A DNA stretch of 24,738 bases from Ruminococcus_C sp963590855 (GTDB lineage: Bacteria; Bacillota; Clostridia; Oscillospirales; Ruminococcaceae). Shown piece by piece: positions 5,779 through 14,253 of this stretch; the first letter of the stretch is position 1, and each line of letters begins with the position of its first letter. Made by a program: the position numbers and the translations under genes. The notes under the pieces were generated by a model. The model had not been told where the DNA came from and searched no databases. It saw only the letters and a list, made by a program, of their open reading frames with translations. Where the stretch lies: positions 1 to 24,738 of the forward strand of contig CAVAQT010000033.1 in assembly GCA_963590855.1 (NCBI GenBank). The letters are read 5' to 3'.

Positions 5779-6602
5779 ATCCAGTTGATCTCCGGCGGAT
5801 TCCAAAGCCGCGGCTTTCCGATGCCGCCGGAGACGTACATTTTCGTGCCGTCTTTTTCATACAGTCCTTTGTCATATTTCGGGAAAAATTTTCGTTCCGG
5901 CGACAGCACGCCGCCCAGAAACGGCAGCCGCACCAGACCGCCGTGGACATGGCCGCAGAGCACCAAGTCTGCGCCCCATCCGGCGTAGCTGTCCAGCAGC
6001 AAGGGGTTATGCGCCAGGAGCACGGTACAGCCCCGGCAATGTCCCAGGTCGTTTTCCAGATCTGCCGCTGTATAGGGCTGCAAATGCCGGAAACCCCGGT
6101 TTTCGTCCCGGTAGATGCCATACGCCAGGTCTGCGCCTGCCAGGTACAAGGAGTCACTGTTCGGCTTTTCCAGGGAAATAGTCTGGTTTTGCAGCAGCCG
6201 GCAGCCGCTTTGCGCAATGGTCTGCCGCAGCTGTTCCAGGATCTCCGGCGGCAGATCCAACTCGTGGTTGCCCAGGCAGATCCACACCGGGCTTATTTTA
6301 GAAAGTGCGGTCAAAAACGACGCAATTCCTTGAAAGTCGCGCATATCCCGGGAAATGAGATCGCCGGTGAGGACGATATGATCGGGGCGGAGTTTCGCTG
6401 CCTGTTGGACGATGCGGCAGTTGTTTTTTCCCATTTCCCGATGGTGGAGATCGGTGATCTGGAGCAGTGTTGTGCCGGCAAAGGCAGGGGGCAGGTGAGG
6501 AAGGGTGATATCTTTGCGGCGCACCAGAAGCAGGTGTTGTTCGATGAGAAACCAGACGAGGAAAAGGAACAGGAAAATCGGTATAAGCAATCGGAAAATC
6601 AT
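5754..6602 (-). CDS. Membrane-anchored calcineurin-like metallophosphoesterase (YkuE/YaeI-type)
   Basis: The product is 282 residues. An N-terminal hydrophobic segment (residues 2–22, IFRLLIPIFLFLFLVWFLIE) is a signal anchor. It is followed by the metal-binding motifs of the family in order: DLHH (about 51–54), GDLISRD (about 80–86), GNHE (about 110–113), LLAHNP (about 194–199) and GHVHGG (about 216–221). Such enzymes hydrolyse phosphomonoesters or phosphodiesters with two bound metals. B. subtilis YkuE is cell-wall-associated, and substrates are mostly unknown. The catalytic domain is expected outside the membrane or at its surface. All key residues are present. Its 3' end overlaps spoVAC by 25 bases in convergent orientation. 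Confidence 0.9.
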   Translation of the reverse strand: MIFRLLIPIFLFLFLVWFLIEQHLLLVRRKDITLPHLPPAFAGTTLLQITDLHHREMGKNNCRIVQQAAKLRPDHIVLTGDLISRDMRDFQGIASFLTALSKISPVWICLGNHELDLPPEILEQLRQTIAQSGCRLLQNQTISLEKPNSDSLYLAGADLAYGIYRDENRGFRHLQPYTAADLENDLGHCRGCTVLLAHNPLLLDSYAGWGADLVLCGHVHGGLVRLPFLGGVLSPERKFFPKYDKGLYEKDGTKMYVSGGIGKPRLWNPPEINWIHLNSVQK

Positions 6603-6659
6603 AGGATTTTTGCCTCCTGGAATGGGTTAATCATGAGAAAATAGGGCGGTGTTGCAGGG

Positions 6660-6745
6660 AGAGCAAGGGTATCAATGGTATCCCCCTGCCTTGACGGGCA
6701 TTCCCCTTTTCAAGGGGGACTTTCGGGCGAACAATGTTCGCTGCT
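6660..6745 (+). repeat. Short repeat remnants between the phosphoesterase and gyrA
   Basis: A degenerate CCCCCTGCC-ttga-cGGGCATTCCCC + TTTTCAAGGGGGAC module (about 6680–6720) is followed by a damaged GGGCGAAC-AAT-GTTCGC palindrome (6724–6741). No gene or promoter is visible. Confidence 0.6.
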
Positions 6746-6796
6746 ACGATTTATCAAAGTCATTACAATTATTCCGCCGTATCGTTCTCTTCATAC

Positions 6797-6829
6797 AACA
6801 ACAGCGGCAGAATCTCCGCCGCTGTTGTT
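6797..6829. terminator. Hairpin at the 3' end of gyrA
   Basis: Perfect 12-base arms AACAACAGCGGC (6797–6808) and GCCGCTGTTGTT (6818–6829) lie 29 bases after the gyrA stop codon. The U-run is poor on the gyrA strand and better on the plus strand. Confidence 0.6.
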
Positions 6830-6857
6830 TTCTATGCAATATGCAGAGTCGCCTGCG

Positions 6858-9527
6858 TTACTCCGCGGATTCGTCCGCAGAGGGCGCTGCGCTGCTCTCT
6901 GACGCGTTTTGTGCATCTGGTGTGGGAATTACCTCTGCTTCCGCTGTGGGCTGCTCAGGTGCCTCAGAATCGCTCTCTGCGCTTTCCTCATCCTGTGCTG
7001 CTTCGGTGCGGGTGAAGGCAACTACCTTTTGTCCCTCATTGACACGCATCACACGAACGCCCTTTGCGGTACGTCCCATCTCGCGGATCTCGCTGCATGC
7101 CACACGGATGATAACGCCGTCACTGGAAATGAACATCAGGTCATCGGTCTCATCCACGACCTTGATGCCGCAGACTGCGCCGTGCTCTTCGTCTACCTTG
7201 TAGTTGGTCAGACCCAGACCGCCGCGGGACTGCATGCGGTATTCGGACAGCGCCGTCTTTTTGCCGAAGCCGTTTTCGGTCACGGTCAGCAGAGATGCGC
7301 CCTCGCGCTCCCGTGCCATGGAGACAACGGCATCGCCCTGGCGCAGCGTGATCGCCTTTACGCCGTGTGCCGAACGGGACATGGGACGCACGTCGCTTTC
7401 GTCGATGCGGATCGCCATGCCGTTCCGGGTGGCAACAAACAGCCGGTTCGAGCCGTTGGTGAGACGGACTGCGGCGATCTCGTCGCCCTCATCCAGACCG
7501 ATGGCGATCAGGCCGTTTTTGCGCACGTTCTTATATGCCGAAAGCGGTGTGCGCTTGATCTTGCCGGAGCGTGTGATCATGACTACATACTTGCCCTCGT
7601 CAAAGTCCGGTGTGTTGAGCACGGCTGCGATCTTTTCGCCCTGTGACAGGGGCAGCAGGTTCACGATGTTTGTGCCCCGGGCATTCTTGGAGCCCTCCGG
7701 CAGCTCGTAGCATTTCAGCTTGTACATCGTGCCCAGATTGCTGATAAACAGAATGTGGGAGTGGGAGGAACTGATCATCAGCTCACTGACGAAGTCCTCT
7801 TCCCGCTGCTTCATGCCGGTGACACCGCGGCCGCCGCGGCGCTGGCTCTTATAGACATCCGCCGGGATGCGCTTGATATAACCGTTTTCGGTATAGGTGA
7901 CCACGCAGTCCTCTACCGGGATCAGATCCTCGATATCCACTTCGCCGTCCACCATTTCAATCTGGGTGCGGCGCGCATCGCCGAACTTCCGGCGGATCTC
8001 GGTGAGGTCGTCCATGATGATCTGGTACACACGCTCCCGGTTCGCCAGGATCTCCAGCAGGTCGGTGATCTTCTGGATGAGGCCGTACAGTTCGTCGGTG
8101 ACCTTCTGGCGCTCCATGCCGGTGAGCTGTCCCAGGCGCATCTGCACGATCGCTTCTGCCTGCTCCTCGGTAAGCCCTTCCTTGTGTTCCAGCTGATAGC
8201 CGTCCACGTCGTACTGCGCACGATCCAGCAGGGCGGACATGTCGATGTCCTGGAACCGGGCGATCAGGCGTGCCTTACCCTCGGGAACGGTCTTGCTGTC
8301 CCGGAGGATGGCGATCACTTCATCGATATAGTCGATGGCAAGCAGGAAGCCCTGGAGGATATGGGCGCGCTTCTTTGCCTTTTCCAGGTCGAATTTGGTA
8401 CGGTTGGTGATGACCTCTACCTGGAACTGGAGGTATTCTTCCAGTACCTGCTTTAAGCTCAGGGTCTTTGGCTCGCCGTTCACCAGCGCCAGCATATTGA
8501 CGCTGACGGTATCCTGGAGCTGGGTATAGGAGAACAGCTTGTTCAGCACGATCTGTTCGTTGGCATCCTTTTTCAGTTCCACCACGATGCGCATGCCCTC
8601 ACGGCTGGACTCATCCTGGATGTGGTGGATGCCCTCAATGCGCTTATCCTTTGCCAGGTTGGCGATGGACTCGACCAGGCGCGCCTTGTTGACCATGTAG
8701 GGGATCTCGGTGACCACGATGGCCTGTCTGCCGCGCACCTTTTCAAAGTGAGTCTGTCCGCGGAGGGTGATCTTGCCTCTGCCGGTGGCGTATGCCGCAC
8801 GGATGCCGCTCTTGCCCATGATGATGCCGCCGGTGGGGAAGTCCGGGCCCTGGATGCAGGTCATCAGCTCATCCATGGTGCAGTCCGGATTTTCCATGAG
8901 CATATGGATGCCGTCGATGACTTCGCCCAGGTTATGGGGCGGAATATTGGTCGCCATGCCCACAGCGATACCCACCGAGCCGTTTACCAGCACATTGGGG
9001 AAACGGGAGGGCAGCACTGCCGGTTCTTTCAGGCGGTCGTCGTAGTTGGGGATGAAGGGTACGGTCTCCTTATGGATATCCGTCAGCATCTCCAGGGCGA
9101 TCTTGGACATTCTCGCCTCGGTATAACGATAAGCAGCAGGCGGGTCGCCGTCGATCGAACCGAAGTTACCCTGACCGTCCACCAGCATATACCGCATGGA
9201 GAAGCTCTGTGCCAGACGCACCAGTGCGTCATAGACCGAAGCGTCACCGTGGGGGTGATAGCTACCCAGCACGTTACCGACGGTGTCGGCGCACTTATGG
9301 TACGGCTTATCGGGTGTCAGCCCTTTTTCAAACATGGTGTAGAGAATCCGTCGGTGAACCGGCTTGAGGCCGTCCCGCACATCCGGCAGGGCGCGCGCCA
9401 CAATGACCGACATCGCGTATTGCAGAAAGGAATCCTGCATTTCTCTTCCAATTTCGATGGGCGTAATTTTCTGTTTTCCGTTGGTAAAGAAATTTTCTTT
9501 TTCCATTGAAGTATTATTATCCATCAT
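6858..9527 (-). CDS. gyrA: DNA gyrase subunit A
   Basis: The 889-residue product has the full GyrA layout. The winged-helix/tower DNA breakage domain carries catalytic Tyr135 (AAYRYTEARM). The coiled coil is followed by a C-terminal beta-pinwheel bearing the GyrA box QRRGGRG (about residue 570). An acidic Asp/Glu/Ser/Ala-rich tail of about 50 residues ends the protein. With GyrB it introduces negative supercoils using ATP. The start is the first of two tandem ATGs (9525–9527), 6–7 bases after AGGAAA. The quinolone-resistance region reads HPHGDASVYD (91–100): Ala96 and Ser97 occupy the E. coli 83 and 84 positions and Asp100 the 87 position. A 600-base repeat-filled gap separates it from the YcxB-like gene, so it is probably transcribed on its own. 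No clear promoter was seen. Confidence 0.98.
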   Translation of the reverse strand: MMDNNTSMEKENFFTNGKQKITPIEIGREMQDSFLQYAMSVIVARALPDVRDGLKPVHRRILYTMFEKGLTPDKPYHKCADTVGNVLGSYHPHGDASVYDALVRLAQSFSMRYMLVDGQGNFGSIDGDPPAAYRYTEARMSKIALEMLTDIHKETVPFIPNYDDRLKEPAVLPSRFPNVLVNGSVGIAVGMATNIPPHNLGEVIDGIHMLMENPDCTMDELMTCIQGPDFPTGGIIMGKSGIRAAYATGRGKITLRGQTHFEKVRGRQAIVVTEIPYMVNKARLVESIANLAKDKRIEGIHHIQDESSREGMRIVVELKKDANEQIVLNKLFSYTQLQDTVSVNMLALVNGEPKTLSLKQVLEEYLQFQVEVITNRTKFDLEKAKKRAHILQGFLLAIDYIDEVIAILRDSKTVPEGKARLIARFQDIDMSALLDRAQYDVDGYQLEHKEGLTEEQAEAIVQMRLGQLTGMERQKVTDELYGLIQKITDLLEILANRERVYQIIMDDLTEIRRKFGDARRTQIEMVDGEVDIEDLIPVEDCVVTYTENGYIKRIPADVYKSQRRGGRGVTGMKQREEDFVSELMISSSHSHILFISNLGTMYKLKCYELPEGSKNARGTNIVNLLPLSQGEKIAAVLNTPDFDEGKYVVMITRSGKIKRTPLSAYKNVRKNGLIAIGLDEGDEIAAVRLTNGSNRLFVATRNGMAIRIDESDVRPMSRSAHGVKAITLRQGDAVVSMAREREGASLLTVTENGFGKKTALSEYRMQSRGGLGLTNYKVDEEHGAVCGIKVVDETDDLMFISSDGVIIRVACSEIREMGRTAKGVRVMRVNEGQKVVAFTRTEAAQDEESAESDSEAPEQPTAEAEVIPTPDAQNASESSAAPSADESAE

Positions 9528-9595
9528 TCTATTTTCCTATCACGGCGGAAGAAACCGCCTTTTTCCCTTTCGGGAGTGGTTGTTGTGATTTGAGT

Positions 9596-9611
9596 TGTTT
9601 CATGGGAAACG
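9596..9611 (-). promoter_or_regulatory. Degenerate parS-like sequence
   Basis: TGTTTCATGGGAAACG differs at two positions from the TGTTTCATGTGAAACA form found elsewhere in the window. It lies about 70 bases upstream of gyrA and may be a decayed site or chance. Confidence 0.3.
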
Positions 9612-9659
9612 GGTGGGGATTTTTGTTGGGTGCAGATGATTTTGCAGAGGAGTTGTTTT

Positions 9660-9815
9660 GTCCCCCTTGAAAAGGGGGATGTCAGCGTTAGCTGACAGGG
9701 GGATATATCCCTCCGTCTGCTCCTCACGGAGCATCCACCTCGTACTGAGCGGTCCCCTTTGTCACCTACGGTGACATTTCCCCACCCCGTGGGGAATCAC
9801 CCTTTTCAAGGGAGG
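9660..9815. repeat. Short palindromic repeats upstream of gyrA
   Basis: CCCCCTTGAAAAGGGGG-ATGTCAGCGTTAGCTGAC-AGGGGG occupies about 9661–9703. A second, inverted variant (GTCACC-TACGGTGAC, CCCCACCCCGTGGGG, CCCTTTTCAAGGG) spans about 9755–9815. Non-coding. Confidence 0.75.
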
Positions 9816-9827
9816 CAAAGCAGAGTC

Positions 9828-10104
9828 TCCTCTGTAGAGGAGCTGTTTCCCCGTTTTCAAAGAGGGAAGTCTGTAGGGGCGAACATCGTTCGCCCGAGAC
9901 TCCTCCGTCAAGCCTGCGGCTTGCCACCTCCTCTATGAGAGGAGGCTTTGTAAAATCATCTTCTCTGTAGAGGAGATGCCCGACAGGGCAGAGGAGTTGT
10001 TTTCCCGTTTTCAAAGAGGGAAGCCTGTAGGGGCGAACATCGTTCGCCTGAGACTCCTCCGTCAAGCCTATGGCTTGCCACCTCCTCTATGAGAGGAGGC
10101 TTTG
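9828..10104 (+). repeat. Imperfect tandem duplication of a three-module repeat block
   Basis: An 80-base segment (CTGTAGGGGCGAACATCG… to …GAGAGGAGGCTTTG) occurs at 9871–9950 and 10025–10104 with about three base differences, a 154-base period. Each copy contains the GGGCGAAC palindrome, the CTCCTCCGTCAAGCC module and AGGAGG arms. Shorter flanks (CTGTAGAGGAG…CCCGTTTTCAAAGAGGGAAG) are duplicated too. With the preceding block it accounts for the whole 9528–10126 gap. Confidence 0.8.
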
Positions 10105-10109
10105 CGGAA

Positions 10110-10125
10110 TGTTTCACATGAAACA
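10110..10125 (+). promoter_or_regulatory. parS-like site 2
   Basis: TGTTTCACATGAAACA, identical to site 1. It lies between the YcxB-like stop codon and the repeat block, 5 bases from the end of the duplicated repeat. Confidence 0.8.
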
Positions 10126-10126
10126 A

Positions 10127-10678
10127 TTATGCATTGCTGTCTGTGCCGGTCTCCGGATCGGTCTCTTCCGGCAGCTCTGCCGCAGGAGACGCCAGCGCCG
10201 ACTTCGGCAGGATGTAGAACATCTTCTTTTCGTCGCAGACCAGATAGAACTCGTCAAACGCCTGCACATAGGCGGTCGCCATGACGATCCGGGACTCTGG
10301 GATGCGCTCCTCTTCGTCGTCTGTCTGGCAGATCTGGATGCGCAGCACCTTGCCGTCATTGGCGGCGGTGAACTGTTCAAACTCCAGCTCCCGGACAGCG
10401 TCCAGCACCATGCGCTTTTGCTTGCGCGGATTGTACCAGAGCACGAACATGGCCGCCAGGCAGACCATCATCAGCACATATGCCGTCTTGTTGGACGGGT
10501 TCACTGCCGCGGATGCCACAAAGGACACAAACAGAATCAAGAACAGCACCAGCATGACTCTGCCGCGCTTTAACAGAAACTTTTTCTGAAAGCACTCGAA
10601 ACCGGTCTTATAGTATTCCCGTTTGATGCTGTAGGGCGCGGTGGTGTCAAATACCGGCAGGCTCGCTGTGTTTTCCAT
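10127..10678 (-). CDS. YcxB-like small membrane protein of unknown function
   Basis: The 183-residue product has a cytoplasmic-looking N-terminus (SIKREYYKTGFECFQKKFLL), two close membrane segments (about 42–60 and 66–82), and a soluble C-terminal region of about 95 residues ending in an acidic, low-complexity tail. The combination resembles the YcxB family (two transmembrane helices followed by a YcxB-type C-terminal domain), but I hold this at moderate confidence. It begins 12 bases after the gyrB stop codon with a GAGGTG ribosome site, so it is almost certainly co-transcribed with gyrB. This place between gyrB and gyrA is normally empty. No catalytic motif is visible. Confidence 0.75.
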   Translation of the reverse strand: MENTASLPVFDTTAPYSIKREYYKTGFECFQKKFLLKRGRVMLVLFLILFVSFVASAAVNPSNKTAYVLMMVCLAAMFVLWYNPRKQKRMVLDAVRELEFEQFTAANDGKVLRIQICQTDDEEERIPESRIVMATAYVQAFDEFYLVCDEKKMFYILPKSALASPAAELPEETDPETGTDSNA

Positions 10679-10690
10679 GGTTTCACCTCA

Positions 10691-12637
10691 TCAGACGTCC
10701 AGATTCTGGACATAGCGTGCGTTCTTTTCGATAAACTCCTTACGGGGTGCGACCTTATCGCCCATGAGGATGGTGAAGATCTCGTCTGCCTTTTCGGCAT
10801 CCTCCATATCCACGCGGATCATGGAGCGCGTCTCCGGGTTCATGGTGGTCTCCCACAGCTGCTCGGAGCTCATCTCACCCAGACCTTTGTACCGCTGTAC
10901 GCCTACCTTGGCGGTGCTGCCGTCGGCGTCGGCGAACTCGGCGATATACTTGTCCCGTTCGGCTTCATCAAAGGCGTACTTATACTTCTTGCCCTTGGAG
11001 ACCTTGAACAGGGGCGGCTGTGCCAGAAAGACATTGCCGTTGGTGATGAGCGGCCGCATGAAGCGGAAGAAGAAGGTCAGCAGCAGGGTGCGGATATGAG
11101 AACCGTCCACATCGGCATCCGCCATGATGATAACTTTGCCGTAGCGCAGCTTGCTGATGTCGAAGTCCTCGCCGATGGAAGTGCCCAGGGCGGTGACCAC
11201 GGGCATCAGCTTTTCGTTGCCGTATACCCGGTCGATGCGCGCCTTTTCCACGTTCAGCATCTTGCCCCAGAGCGGCAGGATCGCCTGATAGCGGCGGTCG
11301 CGTCCCTCCTTGGCAGAACCGCCCGCAGAGTCACCCTCGACAATGTACAGCTCTGTACCCTCAGTGGATTTCTCCTGGCAGTCTGCCAGCTTGCCCGGCA
11401 GAGAAGCGCTTTCCATAGCGGATTTCCGGCGTGCGGTATCCCGCGCCTTTTTCGCGGCTTCCCGGGCAGCCTGGGCAGAAATGCTCTTGTCGAAGATTGC
11501 CCGCGCTACCGTGGGGTTCTCCTCGAAATAGCTCATAAGCTTATCAAAGACCATTTTCTCCACAAAGGGCTTGACTGCCGGGTTGCCCAGGCGTCCCTTT
11601 GTCTGACCCTCGAACTCGCACTCGGTGAGCTTGACGGAAACGATCGCCGTCAGACCCTCGCGGACATCATCGCCCAGCAGTTTCTGTCCGTCCTTGAGCA
11701 GTCCGAACTTCTTGCCGTATTCGTTGATGACCTTGGTCAGGGCGTTTTTGAAGCCGACCTCGTGGGTACCGCCGTCTGCGGTATGGATGTTGTTGGCGAA
11801 GGAGAGGATGAGGTCATTATAGCTGTCGTTGTACTGCAAAGCGACTTCCGCAAAGGAATCGCCGTCCATGCCGGAGACATAGATCACATCCTCGGACAGT
11901 GCCTCCAGGCCGCGCTTGTTTTGCAGATATTCCACGAACTGGCGGATGCCGCCCTCATAGTGGAGGATCTCGGTGCGCGGCTCTGCTTCGGTGCGCTTGT
12001 CGGAAAAGACGATGCGGATGCCGGCATTTAGGAACGCCTGCTCCCGGAGCCGTTTCAGCAGGACTTCATAGTCATACTCCGTGGTCTCCTCGAAGATCAG
12101 GGGATCTGCCTTAAATTCTACCGTCGTACCAGTCTCGCTGGTGTCGCCGATGACGCGGATGGGCTCGCTGTAGTCACCCCGGCGGAATTCCTGGTAGTGG
12201 ACATGGCTGCCGTCCTTGACGGTGAGCTTCAGCCATTCGGACAGGGCGTTGACGACGGATGCGCCTACGCCGTGGAGACCGCCGGAGACCTTATAGCCGC
12301 CGCCGCCGAACTTACCGCCGGCGTGAAGGATGGTGTACACGACGGTTGCCGCTGAGATGCCCTCTTTCGGGTGGATGCCCACGGGGATGCCGCGGCCGTT
12401 ATCCGAAACGCGGATCACATTTTCCGGGAGGATATCCACGGTGATCTCGGTACAGAAGCCTGCCAGCGCCTCATCAATGGCGTTATCTACGATTTCATAG
12501 ACCAGATGATGCAGTCCCTTGGGGCCGGTAGAACCGATGTACATACCCGGCCGCTTTCGGACTGCCTCCAGTCCTTCCAGCACCTGAATCTGACTTTCGT
12601 CATAATTCTGTGCGCTTTGTTTCATTTCATCTGTCAT
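10691..12637 (-). CDS. gyrB: DNA gyrase subunit B
   Basis: The 648-residue product has the GHKL ATPase domain: EIVDNAIDEA (48–57), DNGRG (79–83), GGKFGGGGYKVSGGLHGVG (107–125). The transducer domain and the TOPRIM domain follow, with EGDSAGGSAKEGRDR near 430 and DADVDGSHIRTL near 505. The C-terminal QRYKGLGEM motif ends the conserved part. Length is typical of Firmicute GyrB. It supplies ATP hydrolysis and the metal site for DNA cleavage in the gyrase A2B2 complex. The start ATG follows GAGGTAAT. It lies 191 bases downstream of recF on the same strand, and the gap contains two DnaA-box-like sequences. The YcxB-like gene follows 12 bases later. Confidence 0.98.
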   Translation of the reverse strand: MTDEMKQSAQNYDESQIQVLEGLEAVRKRPGMYIGSTGPKGLHHLVYEIVDNAIDEALAGFCTEITVDILPENVIRVSDNGRGIPVGIHPKEGISAATVVYTILHAGGKFGGGGYKVSGGLHGVGASVVNALSEWLKLTVKDGSHVHYQEFRRGDYSEPIRVIGDTSETGTTVEFKADPLIFEETTEYDYEVLLKRLREQAFLNAGIRIVFSDKRTEAEPRTEILHYEGGIRQFVEYLQNKRGLEALSEDVIYVSGMDGDSFAEVALQYNDSYNDLILSFANNIHTADGGTHEVGFKNALTKVINEYGKKFGLLKDGQKLLGDDVREGLTAIVSVKLTECEFEGQTKGRLGNPAVKPFVEKMVFDKLMSYFEENPTVARAIFDKSISAQAAREAAKKARDTARRKSAMESASLPGKLADCQEKSTEGTELYIVEGDSAGGSAKEGRDRRYQAILPLWGKMLNVEKARIDRVYGNEKLMPVVTALGTSIGEDFDISKLRYGKVIIMADADVDGSHIRTLLLTFFFRFMRPLITNGNVFLAQPPLFKVSKGKKYKYAFDEAERDKYIAEFADADGSTAKVGVQRYKGLGEMSSEQLWETTMNPETRSMIRVDMEDAEKADEIFTILMGDKVAPRKEFIEKNARYVQNLDV

Positions 12638-12767
12638 ATTTTATTACCTCAATTTTCCCGAAACGGGAAAGACCTGTTTGGTTTCGTTTGCGCCCGGCGA
12701 TTTCCAAAATGACACAAATTTCTGCAAAAGCCGCCGGGATCCTGCTTTTTACACAGCTTCAAACAAA

Positions 12768-12801
12768 CTTTCCACAACGTTTTCAACAGTCTGTGGAAAA
12801 C
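12768..12801. promoter_or_regulatory. Inverted pair of DnaA-box-like sequences upstream of gyrB
   Basis: CTTTCCACA (12768–12776) and TGTGGAAAA (12793–12801) face each other in the recF–gyrB gap. They use the same variant as the boxes around dnaA. DnaA control of gyrB is a possibility, not shown. Confidence 0.4.
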
Positions 12802-12828
12802 GGAATCAGACGCAGTTTCCGGTGCTTT

Positions 12829-13959
12829 TTACAGCCGGTCGGTGAGTTTTCCCTCTTTCAACAGAAAACGCTTTCCCGGTTTTGGGGAAAGCACCGACTC
12901 CGGGTGACAGGTGGTGACGAAAACCTGCATCTCTTCCACAATGGTAGACACCACCGCCTGGCGCGCCTCGTCCAGTTCGCCCATGACATCGTCCAGCAGC
13001 ACCACCGGAGATTCCTTCCGGCGCTTGCTGTAGATCTCCGCCTGTGCCAGTTTCAGCGCCAGTGCCAGGCTTTTTTTCTGCCCCTGCGAGCCAAATTCCT
13101 TTGCCGGCTTGCCGTCGATGGCGAGAAGCAGGTCGTCCCGGTGGACGCCGCTTCCGGTATGCCCCAGCTGGAGATCCGAGGCGCGGCACTGGCGCATTTT
13201 TTCGCCGTACTGCTGCACCAGCGCCGGAGACGCGGCCTCCGGGAGCGTGTCCTGGGCATCTCTGCCGAACACGCTGGACTGATAGTGGAGCGAGACCGTC
13301 TCCCGGCCCCGTGCAATGCGGGCATACAAGGGCACACAGACCTCTGCCAGCCGCCGCACATAGATGCTGCGCTGGACGGCGATCTCCGTCCCCAGCTGCT
13401 CCAGCTGTTTGTCCCAGACCTGCAGCAGCACCTCTGCCTGCGCCTCCGGCAGCCGTTGTTTCAGCACAGCGTTGCGCTGCTGGAGCGCCAGCTGATACCG
13501 CCGCACCAGTCCCAGCATAGGCGCATGGAGCTGGGCGCTGCACATATCCAGAAAGGTGCGCCGCCGCTCCGGGCCGCCGTCCACCAGGGAAAGGTCATCC
13601 GGCGTGAATGCCACACAGTGGAACACGGAAAACAGGGCGCTGCTCTTCTGGGGAATGTCATTGCACCAGAATTTTTTCTCCGGCACAGTTCCCGGCAGCA
13701 TGCACAGCCGCAGAGACTGTTCCCGGCGGACATCCTGAAAGCGCGCTTCGATCCGGAGACTGCCGCCGGAAAAGGGGAGATAGTCCCGCTCCCGTGTGCC
13801 ACGAAAGCTGCGGCAGCCGGTGAGTGCCCAGATGGCTTCCAGAAGGTTGGTTTTTCCCTGGGCGTTTTCTCCCAGGATCAGATTATAGGACGGATCCGGT
13901 TCCAGAGAGACCTCCCGGAGATTTTTGAAGCCGTCCGCAGAAAAGGCAGTGAGTCTCAT
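12829..13959 (-). CDS. recF: RecF recombination mediator ATPase
   Basis: The 376-residue SMC-like ABC ATPase has Walker A GENAQGKTN (30–38), a signature region with GSQGQKKSLALALKLAQ (about 290), and Walker B VVLLDDVMGELDEAR (about 315–330). RecF binds gapped DNA and, with RecO and RecR, loads RecA for single-strand-gap repair. Length fits the family (about 360–380). Its ATG overlaps the stop of the upstream S4-domain gene by 4 bases (13956–13959), so the two are translationally coupled. This is the classical dnaN–yaaA–recF–gyrB order of Firmicute origins, and it is conserved here. Confidence 0.97.
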   Translation of the reverse strand: MRLTAFSADGFKNLREVSLEPDPSYNLILGENAQGKTNLLEAIWALTGCRSFRGTRERDYLPFSGGSLRIEARFQDVRREQSLRLCMLPGTVPEKKFWCNDIPQKSSALFSVFHCVAFTPDDLSLVDGGPERRRTFLDMCSAQLHAPMLGLVRRYQLALQQRNAVLKQRLPEAQAEVLLQVWDKQLEQLGTEIAVQRSIYVRRLAEVCVPLYARIARGRETVSLHYQSSVFGRDAQDTLPEAASPALVQQYGEKMRQCRASDLQLGHTGSGVHRDDLLLAIDGKPAKEFGSQGQKKSLALALKLAQAEIYSKRRKESPVVLLDDVMGELDEARQAVVSTIVEEMQVFVTTCHPESVLSPKPGKRFLLKEGKLTDRL

Positions 13960-14186
13960 GCCTCGCCGGTCACCTGAACGGTGAATTTGTCTACTGATAC
14001 GGTATCGCCGGGGCGGATCTTCTTGCCGCGCATGGTGCAGACCTCGCCGTTGACCCGGACAGCGCCCTGCTGCACCAGTTCCTTGGCAAAGCCGCCGGTA
14101 TCACACAGCCCTGCGAATTTCAGCAGGGAATCCAGTTTAATAAATTCCGTGTGGATCGCCACGGAAATGGTTTCTTGATTTGCCAT
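13956..14186 (-). CDS. yaaA: Small S4-domain RNA-binding protein (YaaA-type)
   Basis: The 76-residue product consists of one S4 domain: FIKLDSLLKFAGLCDTGGFA…GAVRVNGEVCTMRGKKIRPGDTV. This is the size and context of B. subtilis YaaA (RlbA), thought to act in ribosome assembly. The ATG follows GAGGGG by 8 bases. It lies directly after the dnaN terminator and overlaps recF by 4 bases. Confidence 0.93.
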   Translation of the reverse strand: MANQETISVAIHTEFIKLDSLLKFAGLCDTGGFAKELVQQGAVRVNGEVCTMRGKKIRPGDTVSVDKFTVQVTGEA

Positions 14187-14208
14187 AGAAAATACCCCTC
14201 AAAACAAT

Positions 14209-14253
14209 AAAAAGTGTGAGAACACAGGCGAAAATCGCCCGGAAGCTGTTCTC
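14209..14253 (-). terminator. Terminator of dnaN
   Basis: On the minus strand GAGAACA…TGTTCTC arms (14253–14247 and 14224–14218) enclose an inner GGGCGA/TCGCC hairpin, followed by ACACTTTTTATTG. It overlaps the dnaN stop codon and separates dnaN from the S4 gene and recF. Confidence 0.8.

Noticed and set aside
9545..9566. GGCGG-aagaaa-CCGCC followed by TTTTTCCC just upstream of gyrA, terminator-like on the plus strand
   Set aside because: No plus-strand gene precedes it, and the stem is only 5 bp. It was left out as a feature.
9828..10104. Possible CRISPR-like array between the YcxB-like gene and gyrA
   Set aside because: Only two copies of an 80-base unit exist, with repeated rather than unique spacers. 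It is a tandem duplication of palindromic modules.
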